A stretch of DNA of 64,000 bases from Runella limosa DSM 17973 (GTDB lineage: Bacteria > Bacteroidota > Bacteroidia > Cytophagales > Spirosomataceae): positions 1,107,810 through 1,171,809 of the forward strand of contig NZ_KI519420.1 of assembly GCF_000482465.1 (NCBI RefSeq), in the 5' to 3' direction. Both the position numbers and the translations under genes were made by a program. Under the pieces are notes generated by a model. It was given only the letters and a program-made list of their open reading frames with translations. It did not search any database and had not been told where the DNA came from. Shown piece after piece: positions 42,895 to 52,268 of this stretch. Numbering within the stretch: the stretch's first letter is position 1; every line of letters begins with the position of its first letter.

Positions 42895-44418
42895 TTAGCT
42901 CAAAAACGGTATTTTTCGACGGATTTTCAAAGGTATTGATTCTCGTTCAACGAGCAAAATCCCGAATCCGTACAGCAGACATAACGCTAAGTGGTACGGA
43001 ACCGATACCCAGAAGCTGGAGATTTTTACAAGGGTTGAAAAATAAATCAACAGCCCTGCGCTAAAAATATACCCTAGTGCCGATCCTACATTGTAGGGAA
43101 CGGAATAGTATTTCTCTCCCAACAAATAACATACCACACACATAGCAATGCTTGATACCAAAAAGGCGTAGGCGCAGCCTAAGTAGCCCATTTGGGGAAT
43201 AAGCCACAGGTTTAGCCCGACCGTCAAAGCAGCGCCAATGAACGTAATAAGGGTTCCAAAGTGGGTCTTATCGGTCAATTTAAACCAAAACGCCAAGTTG
43301 TAATAGACGCCAAGGAAAAGGTTGGCTAACAATAAAATGGGAACAACCTCCAGTCCCACGCGGTAGGCTTTGGAAAGCATATAATGGCCCAAAATATCAA
43401 TGTTTAAACTAACCCCGACCCAAAGTACGACGCATACAATTACAAACCATTTCATGACAAGTGCCAACAACTCGGGAGCGTTTTTGTCTTCGGCTTTGGA
43501 GAAAAAAAAGGGGTCGGCGGCGTACTTGAACGATTGAATCGCGAGCGACATAAAGACGGATAGTTTATAACAACTGCCGTAAATGCCGAGGGCGTCCTCG
43601 GAGGTGAGTTTGGGGTAAAAACCTGTGGGGAGCAGGTGGCGTAAAAACCAGCGGTCGGCCATTTGGTTGACAGTTCCTGCCAAGCCCAAAATCAAAATAG
43701 GGTAGGCATACACCCACATTTCGCTGAAAACAGGCCCTTTCCACGTAAAGTGAAATCCCTTAAACGCATCGCGAAGCAGCAGTAAAAAGCACGCATTGGC
43801 AATCAGGTTGGCAATAAAAATATAGCCTGGGCCGATTTCGGGGCGGTACAAGTACGAACCAATAGGTTGTAATGAGGTGAGGTATTTACCCAAAGAAATG
43901 TCACGACAAAGTACCAAGAAAAAGACGTTGAGAATGACGTTGATGGCAATGTTGATAATTTTGACCGCCACAAACTTCTTGGCTTTTTTCTCCAACCGAA
44001 GGCGCGCAAAGGGAATCGCCACGATGGCATCAATGGCCACAATGAGGGCAAGAAAGACAATGTTGGACGACTCTCCAGGGTAATTGAGCAATCGACTGAG
44101 CGTAGGAGCCATGACAATAAGCAAGCCCGAAAAAACAAGGCTTACCACCGTTATTGCGGTTTGCGCTTGATTAAAATATTCTTGGCGGCGTTCGGGGTTG
44201 CGGTTGGCAAAACGGAAAAAAGCCGTTTCCATCCCAAACGTAAAAATTACATTGAACAGAGCTACCCAGCTGTATAATTCGGTATTGGAAGAAAGCTCGC
44301 CAGGACGAAGAAAGACGTGGGTATGAAGAGGAACTAAAAACCAGTAAATTACCCTGCCTAAAATGCTACTCACTCCGTACAGGGCGGTTTCACCAGCTAA
44401 TTTTTTGAGAACACTCAT
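42895..44418 (-). CDS. Polysaccharide/lipid flippase (Wzx/MOP superfamily)
   Basis: The 507 residues contain about 14 hydrophobic segments typical of the MOP-superfamily polysaccharide transporters that move lipid-linked sugars across the inner membrane. The start VLKKLAGETALYGVSSILGRVIYWFLVPLHTHVF (in parts) matches the Bacteroidota branch often found next to gliding and envelope genes. The middle has WVYAYPILILGLAGTVNQMADRWFL (in parts). It ends 12 bp before gldH, so the two are an operon. The sugar carried is unknown; glycan transport for the cell envelope is the safest reading. Confidence 0.9.
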   Translation of the reverse strand: MSVLKKLAGETALYGVSSILGRVIYWFLVPLHTHVFLRPGELSSNTELYSWVALFNVIFTFGMETAFFRFANRNPERRQEYFNQAQTAITVVSLVFSGLLIVMAPTLSRLLNYPGESSNIVFLALIVAIDAIVAIPFARLRLEKKAKKFVAVKIINIAINVILNVFFLVLCRDISLGKYLTSLQPIGSYLYRPEIGPGYIFIANLIANACFLLLLRDAFKGFHFTWKGPVFSEMWVYAYPILILGLAGTVNQMADRWFLRHLLPTGFYPKLTSEDALGIYGSCYKLSVFMSLAIQSFKYAADPFFFSKAEDKNAPELLALVMKWFVIVCVVLWVGVSLNIDILGHYMLSKAYRVGLEVVPILLLANLFLGVYYNLAFWFKLTDKTHFGTLITFIGAALTVGLNLWLIPQMGYLGCAYAFLVSSIAMCVVCYLLGEKYYSVPYNVGSALGYIFSAGLLIYFSTLVKISSFWVSVPYHLALCLLYGFGILLVERESIPLKIRRKIPFLS

Positions 44419-44508
44419 GTAGTAATTTCTTTTTGGTGTTGTTTTTTGGTTTGTCTAGCGATTTCATTGGGTAGTATTCGCTTATTTTTTAGCCTGCTTC
44501 ATTCTTGT

Positions 44509-44946
44509 TTATAGAAATGTAACGTTGTCAGGTACCAGGTCGAGGGTGTTGACTGGAGGCATAATCAGTTGATTGAAAGGAGTTTGTTCAGTTTTGGTGT
44601 GCAATACTCCTCTAAGTGTACCCACGGTGGTTATGGCCAAATGAATGGCAAAATTTCGGGGCAGTTGTATTTGGTCGGTATTTTCTACTTTGAGGTCATT
44701 CCAGCTATTGTCTTCAATCCTGAAATAACACACTACCGTAATGAGCATAAAGGGGGGGCGGTCCGGGTGTAAATATCGCGCAGTTTTACGTGCTAAAACG
44801 ATTTGATGGGTTTTATCTATACCGAATGCAAGTTCGTGATTTATCTCGAACGGGGCGTGTTCTTGATAAGATTCGGGAATGATGGCAAACTGTTCGGTCT
44901 GAATCCGAACGATATTAAAACGAATGGTTTTTTCTTGATTTTCCAT
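44509..44946 (-). CDS. SecB-like chaperone of a toxin-antitoxin module
   Basis: This 145-residue protein has the layout of SecB: a beta-rich first half (about 1-90, ending MLITVVCYFRIEDNSWNDL in parts) and two helices, the first with NFAIHLAITTVGTLRGVLHTK (in parts) near 98-118, then a proline-rich strand IMPPVNTLDL near 128. The Arg-Gly after the helix (R112, G113) and the closing Pro-x-Asn match SecB-like chaperones of TAC systems. General SecB is usually found in proteobacteria, so a dedicated one here points to a TAC role. The ATG overlaps the antitoxin stop by one base (TAATG). The call rests on motif reading only. Confidence 0.55.
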   Translation of the reverse strand: MENQEKTIRFNIVRIQTEQFAIIPESYQEHAPFEINHELAFGIDKTHQIVLARKTARYLHPDRPPFMLITVVCYFRIEDNSWNDLKVENTDQIQLPRNFAIHLAITTVGTLRGVLHTKTEQTPFNQLIMPPVNTLDLVPDNVTFL

Positions 44947-45446
44947 TAGGCAGCTATTGCATAAGCGTAGTTGGAGTCGGAGGGGGCAGTATCGGTTGTG
45001 CTTTTTGTAGGCGGTATTTGCACCTGCACGTCCATCGTTTTAAAGTCAAAGCCTTGTACAGGCATTTGGGTAGGAGTAACATACGAAACGGTGGAGCCAC
45101 CCAAAAAATCAATACTTGTTTCAATGTTTTTATCATCAAGCAGCGGAGATTGCAAGATAGCCTCCAAGCGAGTGATGGTTTCGAGGGTGAGGTTTTCGTT
45201 CCCTTTTACAATTTTATTAATGTATTGGGGCGAGGCTCCCATTAAATCGGCCAACTCTTTTTGATTAGCGGGGGTTTTGCCCGCTTTTTTATTATTGCGC
45301 AATTGGCTCAATATTCTAATTGCAATTTTGGCTGACCGGTCGAGCCACTCTTTATTTTCTTGGCGCCATTGGGCTTTTTGAAGCCAACCCGAGGGTTCTG
45401 TACTGACCATTTGGTCCAAAATATCGGTTACGGTTTGGTTTGTCAT
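44946..45446 (-). CDS. XRE-type helix-turn-helix antitoxin with C-terminal chaperone-addiction tail
   Basis: The 166 residues have a helical N-terminal part (about 1-55), a HigA/XRE-like HTH at about 61-100 (NQKELADLMGASPQYINKIVKGNENLTLETITRLE in parts), and a disordered tail 104-166 rich in Thr, Ser, Pro and hydrophobics. In known TAC systems the antitoxin carries such a C-terminal chaperone-addiction region. It lies 17 bp after the toxin candidate and overlaps the SecB-like gene by one base. The palindrome at 46061-46072 is a possible operator. The HTH call is secure; the antitoxin role is inference. Confidence 0.75.
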   Translation of the reverse strand: MTNQTVTDILDQMVSTEPSGWLQKAQWRQENKEWLDRSAKIAIRILSQLRNNKKAGKTPANQKELADLMGASPQYINKIVKGNENLTLETITRLEAILQSPLLDDKNIETSIDFLGGSTVSYVTPTQMPVQGFDFKTMDVQVQIPPTKSTTDTAPSDSNYAYAIAA

Positions 45447-45463
45447 AAAAGGGTTGGTTGTGG

Positions 45464-46054
45464 TTATATGTCAATGTATCCAGTGTCAAAATCAGTATTT
45501 TCGCTAAAATGATTTCGCTTTAAGATACTTGCCACATTCAATAATTTGTCCAATTCGTATTGAGTATGGGGGCGTTCTTCCATTGTTGACGTTAGTTTAA
45601 TGGCCCCGCCTGTTATGATGAAAACGTCGGCTATACGCACTGCATAGACCCTAAGCCAACTTGCTTTTGCAAGCCCGTAGGCTTTTGTGGTACTATTGAG
45701 CAGGGGTTTGCGCGTAGAATTTTGTTTGAGTAGCGGTACAAAAAGGGAGCTTAGATTGGTTTCATCGGGAGCAGTGGTTGAGTTGGCAAGGTCAATTATC
45801 TTTTTTTCAAAAGCATCTGTCTGCCGCCTTGTTCTTTCGATAGCCTCTTCGGTAGAAATAATTTTCCCAAAAAGTGATACCCAAAACTCACTTTGAAGGT
45901 CTGTTTGGTGCTCTTCAAAAAAATCAAAAAGGTATTCTATGTCATTCCAATTGTTAAAAATCTCTTCAAAAGCGTGACCGTCAGCATTTTCAAATACTAC
46001 ACTGTACAGGTTATGAGCAATTTTTTGAAGCGCAAAGTTAGTGCCAACTTTCAT
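45464..46054 (-). CDS. Putative toxin of a toxin-antitoxin-chaperone module
   Basis: The family of this 196-residue protein is not named to my knowledge. It has an alpha-helical first half, with an acidic FNNWNDIEYLFDFFEEH near 33 and EEAIERTRRQTDAFEKKI near 69. The second half carries a compact motif set: AYGLAKASWLRVYAVRI near 125-141, IITGGAIKLT near 146 and MEERPHTQYELDKL near 158. Conserved-looking Arg, Gly, Lys and His in those lines suggest an enzyme-like core, distantly reminiscent of RelE/HigB folds. It is the first gene of three on the minus strand, which is the usual toxin position in HigBA-type modules. The toxin role is inference. Confidence 0.5.
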   Translation of the reverse strand: MKVGTNFALQKIAHNLYSVVFENADGHAFEEIFNNWNDIEYLFDFFEEHQTDLQSEFWVSLFGKIISTEEAIERTRRQTDAFEKKIIDLANSTTAPDETNLSSLFVPLLKQNSTRKPLLNSTTKAYGLAKASWLRVYAVRIADVFIITGGAIKLTSTMEERPHTQYELDKLLNVASILKRNHFSENTDFDTGYIDI

Positions 46055-46060
46055 AAAATC

Positions 46061-46072
46061 AACTTATAAGTT
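46061..46072. promoter_or_regulatory. 12-bp palindrome upstream of the TAC-like module
   Basis: AACTTATAAGTT is a perfect palindrome 6 bp before the toxin ATG. Antitoxins with HTH domains usually repress their own operon at such sites. Binding is inferred from position only. Confidence 0.45.
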
Positions 46073-46318
46073 TACTTATTTGTTCTTTGAGTTGGTTTTC
46101 AATGTATCTAATGTTGTTGGCAATAATGACATTCGGGATAATCGTATGTATCTTTCAGGGCATTTACGGCAGAAATCTAATGGTTTTGAACCAAACCAAA
46201 ATCAAAGATAAATTACTTTTACGGTGGAGAAAAATGGTAGTTGTATTTTTACGAGGAAAAGGGAACTGATAACTGATAGATTCTGCTTAGTTTTAAAACA
46301 TTAACCAATATTGATGTC

Positions 46319-47191
46319 ATGCCCACTCTTTTAGATTTTGTAGGAAATACTCCCTTGGTGGAGTTGAAAATGATAAATCCAAACCCAAAAGTAACCCTTT
46401 TGGCCAAACTCGAAGGTCATAACCCAGGAGGAAGTGTCAAAGACCGCGCCGCGTATAGTATGATAAAAGGAGCCGTTGAGCGCGGTGAAATCAAACCTGG
46501 GATGAAACTCATCGAAGCCACAAGCGGGAATACAGGCATCGCGTTGGCGATGATTGCCCGTTTGTACGACATTGAAATTGAGCTAACCATGCCCAAAAAT
46601 TCTACTCGTGAGCGCGTGCTTACGATGGAGGCATTTGGGGCAAAAGTGATATTGACAGACACCATCGAGTCGGCTAGAGACTATGCCGATGCCAAAGTCG
46701 CCGAAGGTGGGTATTTGATGTTGAATCAGTTTGCCAATCCTGACAACTACTTGGCGCATTATCGAAGTACTGGTCCCGAAATTTGGCGAGATACTGAAGG
46801 GAAAGTGACGCATTTTGTGTCGTCTATGGGAACGACGGGCACAATTATGGGAACGTCACGCTATTTGAAAGAACAAAATCCTAACGTGCAGATTGTAGGC
46901 TGCCAACCCACCGACGGGTCGAGCATTCCAGGGATTCGGAAGTGGCCTCAGGAATATTTGCCAAAGATTTTTGAACCTGCGCGGGTGGACAGAGTGATTG
47001 AAGTATCTCAGGATGATGCCACGCAGCGGGCGCGTGATTTGGCAAAAATAGAAGGCGTTTTTTCAGGAATGAGCAGCGGAGGAGCGGCGCACGCGGCGAT
47101 TCAGTTGGCCAATGAACTCGAAGAAGGCGTGATTGTCTTTATCGTATGCGACCGTGGCGACCGCTACTTGTCAAGTGATTTATTTGGGTAA
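46319..47191 (+). CDS. cysM: Cysteine synthase B (O-acetylserine sulfhydrylase)
   Basis: The 290-residue PLP enzyme makes cysteine from O-acetylserine and sulfide, or S-sulfocysteine from thiosulfate. The PLP lysine is K41 in GGSVKDRAAY. Other marks are EATSGNTGIALAMIA near 67, SMGTTGTIMGTSRYL near 168 and SGMSSGGAAHAA near 244. The CysM-type MGTTGTIMG rather than CysK-type GTGGT, and the shorter length, favour CysM. It is divergent from the TAC-like module and ends just before a perfect hairpin and the second susD. Sulfide could come from the siroheme reductase at 22889 if that enzyme acts on sulfite. Confidence 0.93.
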   Translation: MPTLLDFVGNTPLVELKMINPNPKVTLLAKLEGHNPGGSVKDRAAYSMIKGAVERGEIKPGMKLIEATSGNTGIALAMIARLYDIEIELTMPKNSTRERVLTMEAFGAKVILTDTIESARDYADAKVAEGGYLMLNQFANPDNYLAHYRSTGPEIWRDTEGKVTHFVSSMGTTGTIMGTSRYLKEQNPNVQIVGCQPTDGSSIPGIRKWPQEYLPKIFEPARVDRVIEVSQDDATQRARDLAKIEGVFSGMSSGGAAHAAIQLANELEEGVIVFIVCDRGDRYLSSDLFG

Positions 47192-47198
47192 AAATAAT

Positions 47199-47231
47199 AA
47201 CCTCCCGAAAGTTCTAAACTTTCGGGAGGTT
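47199..47231. repeat. Perfect 15-bp stem hairpin between convergent cysM and susD
   Basis: Arms 47199-47213 and 47217-47231 are exact reverse complements around CTA; the left arm reads AACCTCCCGAAAGTT. It lies 8-40 bp from both stop codons, a place for a bidirectional terminator, yet no T-run follows. It shares the plan of the hairpins at 7300 and 61839. Confidence 0.85.
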
Positions 47232-47238
47232 GTAAAGT

Positions 47239-48996
47239 CTAGTAGCCTGGGTTTTGTTTCAACGTTGGCTGACCTCCTTTTTGGCTGTTCAAGATTTCGT
47301 CTTGCGGAAGTGGGAAGTACAAGTTTTTAGAAGCAAAAACTTTTCCTACCATGTACGAACGCTTATTGAACTTACGGCCAGAAGGTTCAGTCCCTTGTAC
47401 TGATTCTTCGGCAGCGTATTTATTCAACACTTTTTCGGCGATGCCCCAGCGTACCAAATCAAAGAAACGGTGGCCTTCCATCGCAAACTCAAGACGTTGC
47501 TCCATCCGAACGGCGTTGCGGGCATAATCAGCGCCTTTGCCTGCAAAAGTACCTGCTGGGTACGGTTCCACTTGGTATGTTACGGTTGGGTCTTGTACTG
47601 AACCAGTTTTGGCACGCACACGAAGTTGGTTTACGTAACCTTCAGCAGCAGCCAAGTTGCCAAGCTCAACTTCGCATTCTGCCAACCACAACAATACGTG
47701 CGAAAGTTTGATGAGGCGGTAGTTGTTGTTTACGTTTCGGCGGCTTGTCGAGTGAGTCGTGCTGTTTTCTTCGGCAAGGTAATACATCCATTTTTTACCA
47801 GTGAATGGCCCTGCGTAAGCTTGGTCACGAATCCAAGTAGAACCTGGCATTGGTCCCCAGTCAAGGAAATTTACGCCACGGCGACCTACTGTCCAGTCCA
47901 AACGAGGGTCAACAGGGATTGTTTTGTCAAGGGTAAAAGCAGTGGCAGCAGCGATACCTTGGTCAGTTGGTAAATCTACTTTGTTGTACGTATCGAGCGT
48001 GCCGTCAGCGGCGGTGCCAATCATTGGCAAACCGTTCTCTGTTTTAAACGCGTTTACGAGGTTGTGCGAAGGTTGGTAGAATCCGCAGCAGCCACGACCT
48101 GGAGCAGTTGCCGAATAAGGCCAGTTAAGGTTGTCACCAGCGTTACCGTTGTTACCCGTTGTACCGTCGTTTACTGAGAATTGTACTTCAAAGATAGACT
48201 CTGAATTATTATTGGTCACTGTGCGGTAATTATCATGGTAATTAGCTGCCAATTTTTTGCCAGAATTTTTCACGACATCTTCCAACAGAGTTTTTGCAGC
48301 AGCCCATTTCTTTTGGAAGATATAAGCTTTTGCTAGGTACGACTTAGCAGCCCACTGCGTCGCTCTTCCTTTTTGAGCCTGAAGGACAGGAAGGTTTTTG
48401 GCAGCAAAGTCAAAATCCGCTTCGATGTTTGGCCAAATGTCTTTGTCGTTAGGAATCTTTGTGGAATTCGGATCGTCGCGGTTATAGACTTTTTCGTCAA
48501 TATACGGAACGTTGTTCCACATTTTCTTCGCCTCGAAGTGATAGTGCCCTCTTAAAAAACGTGCTTCTGCAATGGCCTGCGTTTTTTCGGCATCAGTCAT
48601 GTCTTTTACATTGGCTATGATTTGGATTACTTCGTTGCAACGAGCCACTCCATCGTACGAATGCCACCATTTTCCTAAGAAATAGGTATTGTCCGACAAC
48701 CAGTTGTATTGTTCAATAAACGACTGTTCTGGCTGGTCACCCGCGTCAGTACCTTTTACGGCGTCATCGCTACTGATACCACCGAAAACGTAGTTCGAAA
48801 TCGTTGATTGACGACCTGTGTTACCCGCACCAACTCCGTCGAGCAACGAATAGGCACCAATCAAAAGGGCATTGATACCATTTTTCGTAGATAATTGGTC
48901 CAAAGACGCGCGTCCTTGGGGTTTGAGGTCAAAGAAGCTCTCAGAACAAGAGAAGCTTAGGCCGACCAAAAGCGTTAATATGATTACTTTTTTCAT
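47239..48996 (-). CDS. SusD/RagB family nutrient-binding lipoprotein (second pair)
   Basis: The 585 residues begin with a lipoprotein signal whose cysteine is in LSFSC near residue 17. SusD marks are AEARFLRGHYHFEAKKMW near 140, AAKSYLAKAYIFQKKW near 210, LIKLSHVLLWLAECEVELGN near 430, EQRLEFAMEGHRFFDLVRWG near 500 and the closing TLKQNPGY. It is longer than the first SusD and ends in the same QNPGY pattern. It follows its SusC by 38 bp on the minus strand. The substrate cannot be told from sequence; no enzyme gene is adjacent to suggest one. Confidence 0.95.
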   Translation of the reverse strand: MKKVIILTLLVGLSFSCSESFFDLKPQGRASLDQLSTKNGINALLIGAYSLLDGVGAGNTGRQSTISNYVFGGISSDDAVKGTDAGDQPEQSFIEQYNWLSDNTYFLGKWWHSYDGVARCNEVIQIIANVKDMTDAEKTQAIAEARFLRGHYHFEAKKMWNNVPYIDEKVYNRDDPNSTKIPNDKDIWPNIEADFDFAAKNLPVLQAQKGRATQWAAKSYLAKAYIFQKKWAAAKTLLEDVVKNSGKKLAANYHDNYRTVTNNNSESIFEVQFSVNDGTTGNNGNAGDNLNWPYSATAPGRGCCGFYQPSHNLVNAFKTENGLPMIGTAADGTLDTYNKVDLPTDQGIAAATAFTLDKTIPVDPRLDWTVGRRGVNFLDWGPMPGSTWIRDQAYAGPFTGKKWMYYLAEENSTTHSTSRRNVNNNYRLIKLSHVLLWLAECEVELGNLAAAEGYVNQLRVRAKTGSVQDPTVTYQVEPYPAGTFAGKGADYARNAVRMEQRLEFAMEGHRFFDLVRWGIAEKVLNKYAAEESVQGTEPSGRKFNKRSYMVGKVFASKNLYFPLPQDEILNSQKGGQPTLKQNPGY

Positions 48997-49034
48997 TGTT
49001 GTTTCGAAAATGTTTTGCTTGTTGTTGACTAAGA

Positions 49035-52000
49035 TTAGAAACCAAAGCGTAAACCTACAAGATACGACTTCGCTACAGGGTACGCACCCTCATCGACACC
49101 CATGTGGATGTCTTGGTTGTCGTTACCTGATCTTCTCAAGTTGATGTCTGGGTCAAGACCAGTGTATTTTGTAAGTGTAAAAACGTTCTGGCCTTGGACA
49201 TAAACCTGAGCAGAACTCATGCCTAATTTTTTCAACAAAGTGCTAGGCAATGTATAAGTCAACTGGATGTTTTTCAAACGCAAGTACGAGCCATCTTCCA
49301 AGAAATAAGAAGAAACTTGCTGGCTAGTCGCATCCCCAGAGTTTAAGCGAGGAAGTTTCGCATCGTCGCCTGGTTTTCTCCAAGAATCGTACAACATTTC
49401 TTTCGAGCGGTTGCCTTGGAATACGTTGAAGTCTGTCCAATAACGAACGTAGTTGAACAATTGGTTACCCTGAACGCCTTGGCCAAACATGGTCAAATCC
49501 CAGTTTTTGTAACCTAAATTGATGTTGAGACCATACGTAAACTTAGGGTGCGGGTTGCCCATGATGGTACGGTCAGCGGCAGTAATTACGCCGTCGCCGT
49601 TGATGTCACGGAATTTGAATACCCCAGCTCTGGTATATGTTCCAAACTTAGGCGCAGCAGCTGCTTCCGCATCGTCTTTGATGATACCATCTACAATATA
49701 GCCGTAGTAACTAGCAATCGGTATGCCAGCCTTGGTAGCCGAGATGGCAGGAAGGCGCGTTGTGAAACCAAACACCGTAGCATTCGGGTCGTCGTTCAAT
49801 TTCTTCACTTCGTTTTTGTAGTGACCAACGTTCAATCCCACTTGGTAACGGAAGTCTCCTTTTTTGTCGCGGAAGTTGATACCAAGGTCAATACCACGGT
49901 TTTGAACCGAACCGATGTTTGTGTATGGGATAGTACCAGAACCTGCCGTACGTGGAATCGCAATCTGGGTAAGCATGTTGCTTGTCAGACGATTGTACCA
50001 GTCCACAACCAACTCCACTTTGTTGTTCAACAACACCGCATCAATACCGATGTTGGTAGAGGTATTTGTTTCCCATTTACCTTGTGGATTACCAAACTGT
50101 ACAAGGTCAAAACCTCCAACGATGGATGTTCCAGTACCGTTGATGTCGTAGGCGTTGTTAGATGGATCCGCTGCGTAAAGTGTGTAAGCGTTATAAACGT
50201 TAGGAATCAACTGGTTTCCTGTTTTACCCCAGCCAGCGCGTACTTTCAAGTCGTTGATAAACTTCACTTCTTTCATAAAGTTCAGCTCAGTCATACGCAT
50301 ACCCACCGAGAATGCAGGGAAGATGGCGTAGCGGTTGGCGGCTGAGAAACGTGAAGAACCGTCGCGACGAAGGGTGAAGTCAGCAAGGATGAAATCTTTG
50401 TAGGCGTAGTTGATTTTTCCAAACTGTGAGAACAATGAACTAAGCGTTGCTCCACCGCCCGCGTTGCTCAAACCTGATGCCGAACCTGCGTCAAGGTAGC
50501 GGTAATCCAAATCATCGAAAGCAAAAGCACTACGACTGGCTTGGAAACCAAAAGCGTACGTTTTCACGGCTTCTGTCCCTACGAGTACGTTGAAATTGTG
50601 AACGCCTATTGTTTTGCTGTAATTCAAGGTATTAAACCACGTCAACGAACGGTCGAATTGATTAATAACGTTCAAGCTGTTGGCGTTACGTGCTTCGGCC
50701 GCTTCAATGTCACGGTGGAAGTACTCAGAGCGGTTGTATTGGTTATATTCCAAACCAAGGCTTGTGCGTGCTTTCAATCCAGGAAGGATGTCTAACTCAG
50801 CAAATACGTTACCAAATACGTGCGAACCTTTGGTAATGTTGTCTTTTTCACGGTACAAACGCGCCAATGGGTTAGGAGCATTTCCGAGGTTACTACCTCT
50901 ACTTCCCGCGAAACCGTTATAAGGAGAGGTGTTTGTTCCACCCAATTCGGCAGGGCCGCCAGTGATGTCAAATACAGGGATGATTGGGTGAACACGAATG
51001 GCAAACATGATAGGGTTTGACTCGTCGTTGTTCGTAATCCCTTGTCTTTCGTCGTAAGAGAACGTAAAGTTTTCCCCGATAGTCAATTTTCCTTTGGTAA
51101 ACTCAGTATTGGCGCGGACAGAATATCGGTCATATTTGGTGTAGCGCAAGATACCGTCTTGTTTGAAGTAGTTGGCCGAAATCGCGTACTTACCTGATTT
51201 CATACCACCTGTAGCTCCTATCTGGAAGTTGGCGATAGGGGCTGGGTCAAAAATAACATCTTGCCAGTCAGTTCCTTCTTTGTTGGCTTTGGTAATATTG
51301 AAAGCCGTTTTACCTAAGTTAGGGTCAGCGATGTCGTTGGTATAGGTGTAGTTAGATGGAAGTGCGCCATACACGTTGGGATAAATGTAATCTGCAATTG
51401 TTTGCTCACCATTTGATCCAAATTTATACTGCGCCGAAGGCGATGCTGCCGAAGGGTTTTTGCCCGCACCCAACTCAGACTCGTACAAGTATTGACCAAG
51501 CTCTTGGGTGTTTAGCAGGTTGAGCATTTTGCCTGGGCGCTGCGTACCGCTGTAGAAGTCGAAGGTAATGCTTGGCTCGCCTACTTTGCCTTTTTTTGTT
51601 GTGATAATAACAACCCCGTTGGCGGCACGCGCTCCGTAAATAGAAGCAGCTGAGGCATCTTTCAACACCTGCATCGACTCGATGTCGTTGGGGTTCAATT
51701 GGTTCAATGTACCTTGGGTAGGAACACCATCGATTACGTAAAGTGGGCTGTTGTTGTTGATTGAACCAAACCCACGAATCCGCACCATCGTTCCACCACC
51801 AGGTGAGTTATCGTTTCCTACAACTACCCCCGAGGCACGTCCTTGGAGCATTTGAGTAACGCTGGCCGCAGGAGTAGCGGTAAGTTCTTTGGCACTTACC
51901 ACGGTGACAGCTCCAGTGATATCTTTTTTACGCTGAGAGGCGTAACCCGTTACAACCACTTCCGAAAGCGACTTGACATCGACGGCCAAAGAAACATCAA

Positions 52001-52268
52001 TGGTTGTACGGTTTCCAATCGCAATTTCTTGTGTATTGTATCCGATGTAGGATACCACAAGTGTTGCGCCAGCAGATGGAGGGGTAAGGGTGAAGCGGCC
52101 TTCGCCGTCGGTGGTAACACCTGTGTTGGTCCCTTTGATGAGCACACTAACACCTGGTAGTGGATTGCCATCATTTGAGTCAGTGACGCGGCCAGTGAGG
52201 CGGCTTTGTGCCCATGTTGTTAGTACAACAAGCCACAATAATGCAGCTAGGTAGAGCTGTTTTCTCAT
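49035..52268 (-). CDS. SusC/RagA family TonB-dependent outer-membrane transporter (second pair)
   Basis: The 1077-residue barrel has a signal peptide ending TTWAQ, a carboxypeptidase-regulatory-like domain (LTGRVTDSNDGNPLPGVSV), the SusC mark SEVVVTGYASQRKKDITGAV near 100, and a plug with VRIRGFGSINNNSPLYVIDG and SIYGARAANGVVIITTKKG. The C-terminal end GLRFGF has the terminal phenylalanine needed for barrel assembly. No STN domain is present. It pairs with the SusD downstream. Upstream are an AT-rich region and a strong hairpin that ends the OmpA gene. Confidence 0.96.
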   Translation of the reverse strand: MRKQLYLAALLWLVVLTTWAQSRLTGRVTDSNDGNPLPGVSVLIKGTNTGVTTDGEGRFTLTPPSAGATLVVSYIGYNTQEIAIGNRTTIDVSLAVDVKSLSEVVVTGYASQRKKDITGAVTVVSAKELTATPAASVTQMLQGRASGVVVGNDNSPGGGTMVRIRGFGSINNNSPLYVIDGVPTQGTLNQLNPNDIESMQVLKDASAASIYGARAANGVVIITTKKGKVGEPSITFDFYSGTQRPGKMLNLLNTQELGQYLYESELGAGKNPSAASPSAQYKFGSNGEQTIADYIYPNVYGALPSNYTYTNDIADPNLGKTAFNITKANKEGTDWQDVIFDPAPIANFQIGATGGMKSGKYAISANYFKQDGILRYTKYDRYSVRANTEFTKGKLTIGENFTFSYDERQGITNNDESNPIMFAIRVHPIIPVFDITGGPAELGGTNTSPYNGFAGSRGSNLGNAPNPLARLYREKDNITKGSHVFGNVFAELDILPGLKARTSLGLEYNQYNRSEYFHRDIEAAEARNANSLNVINQFDRSLTWFNTLNYSKTIGVHNFNVLVGTEAVKTYAFGFQASRSAFAFDDLDYRYLDAGSASGLSNAGGGATLSSLFSQFGKINYAYKDFILADFTLRRDGSSRFSAANRYAIFPAFSVGMRMTELNFMKEVKFINDLKVRAGWGKTGNQLIPNVYNAYTLYAADPSNNAYDINGTGTSIVGGFDLVQFGNPQGKWETNTSTNIGIDAVLLNNKVELVVDWYNRLTSNMLTQIAIPRTAGSGTIPYTNIGSVQNRGIDLGINFRDKKGDFRYQVGLNVGHYKNEVKKLNDDPNATVFGFTTRLPAISATKAGIPIASYYGYIVDGIIKDDAEAAAAPKFGTYTRAGVFKFRDINGDGVITAADRTIMGNPHPKFTYGLNINLGYKNWDLTMFGQGVQGNQLFNYVRYWTDFNVFQGNRSKEMLYDSWRKPGDDAKLPRLNSGDATSQQVSSYFLEDGSYLRLKNIQLTYTLPSTLLKKLGMSSAQVYVQGQNVFTLTKYTGLDPDINLRRSGNDNQDIHMGVDEGAYPVAKSYLVGLRFGF

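Noticed and set aside
46087-46269. A 60-residue plus-strand frame with one membrane helix and a basic tail, resembling a type I toxin
   Set aside because: It starts at a TTG with no visible ribosome site and lies in the short gap between the TAC-like module and cysM; I cannot separate it from chance.
49548-50345. A 265-residue open frame opposite the second susC
   Set aside because: It is a shadow of the susC codons with improbable cysteine- and valine-rich composition.
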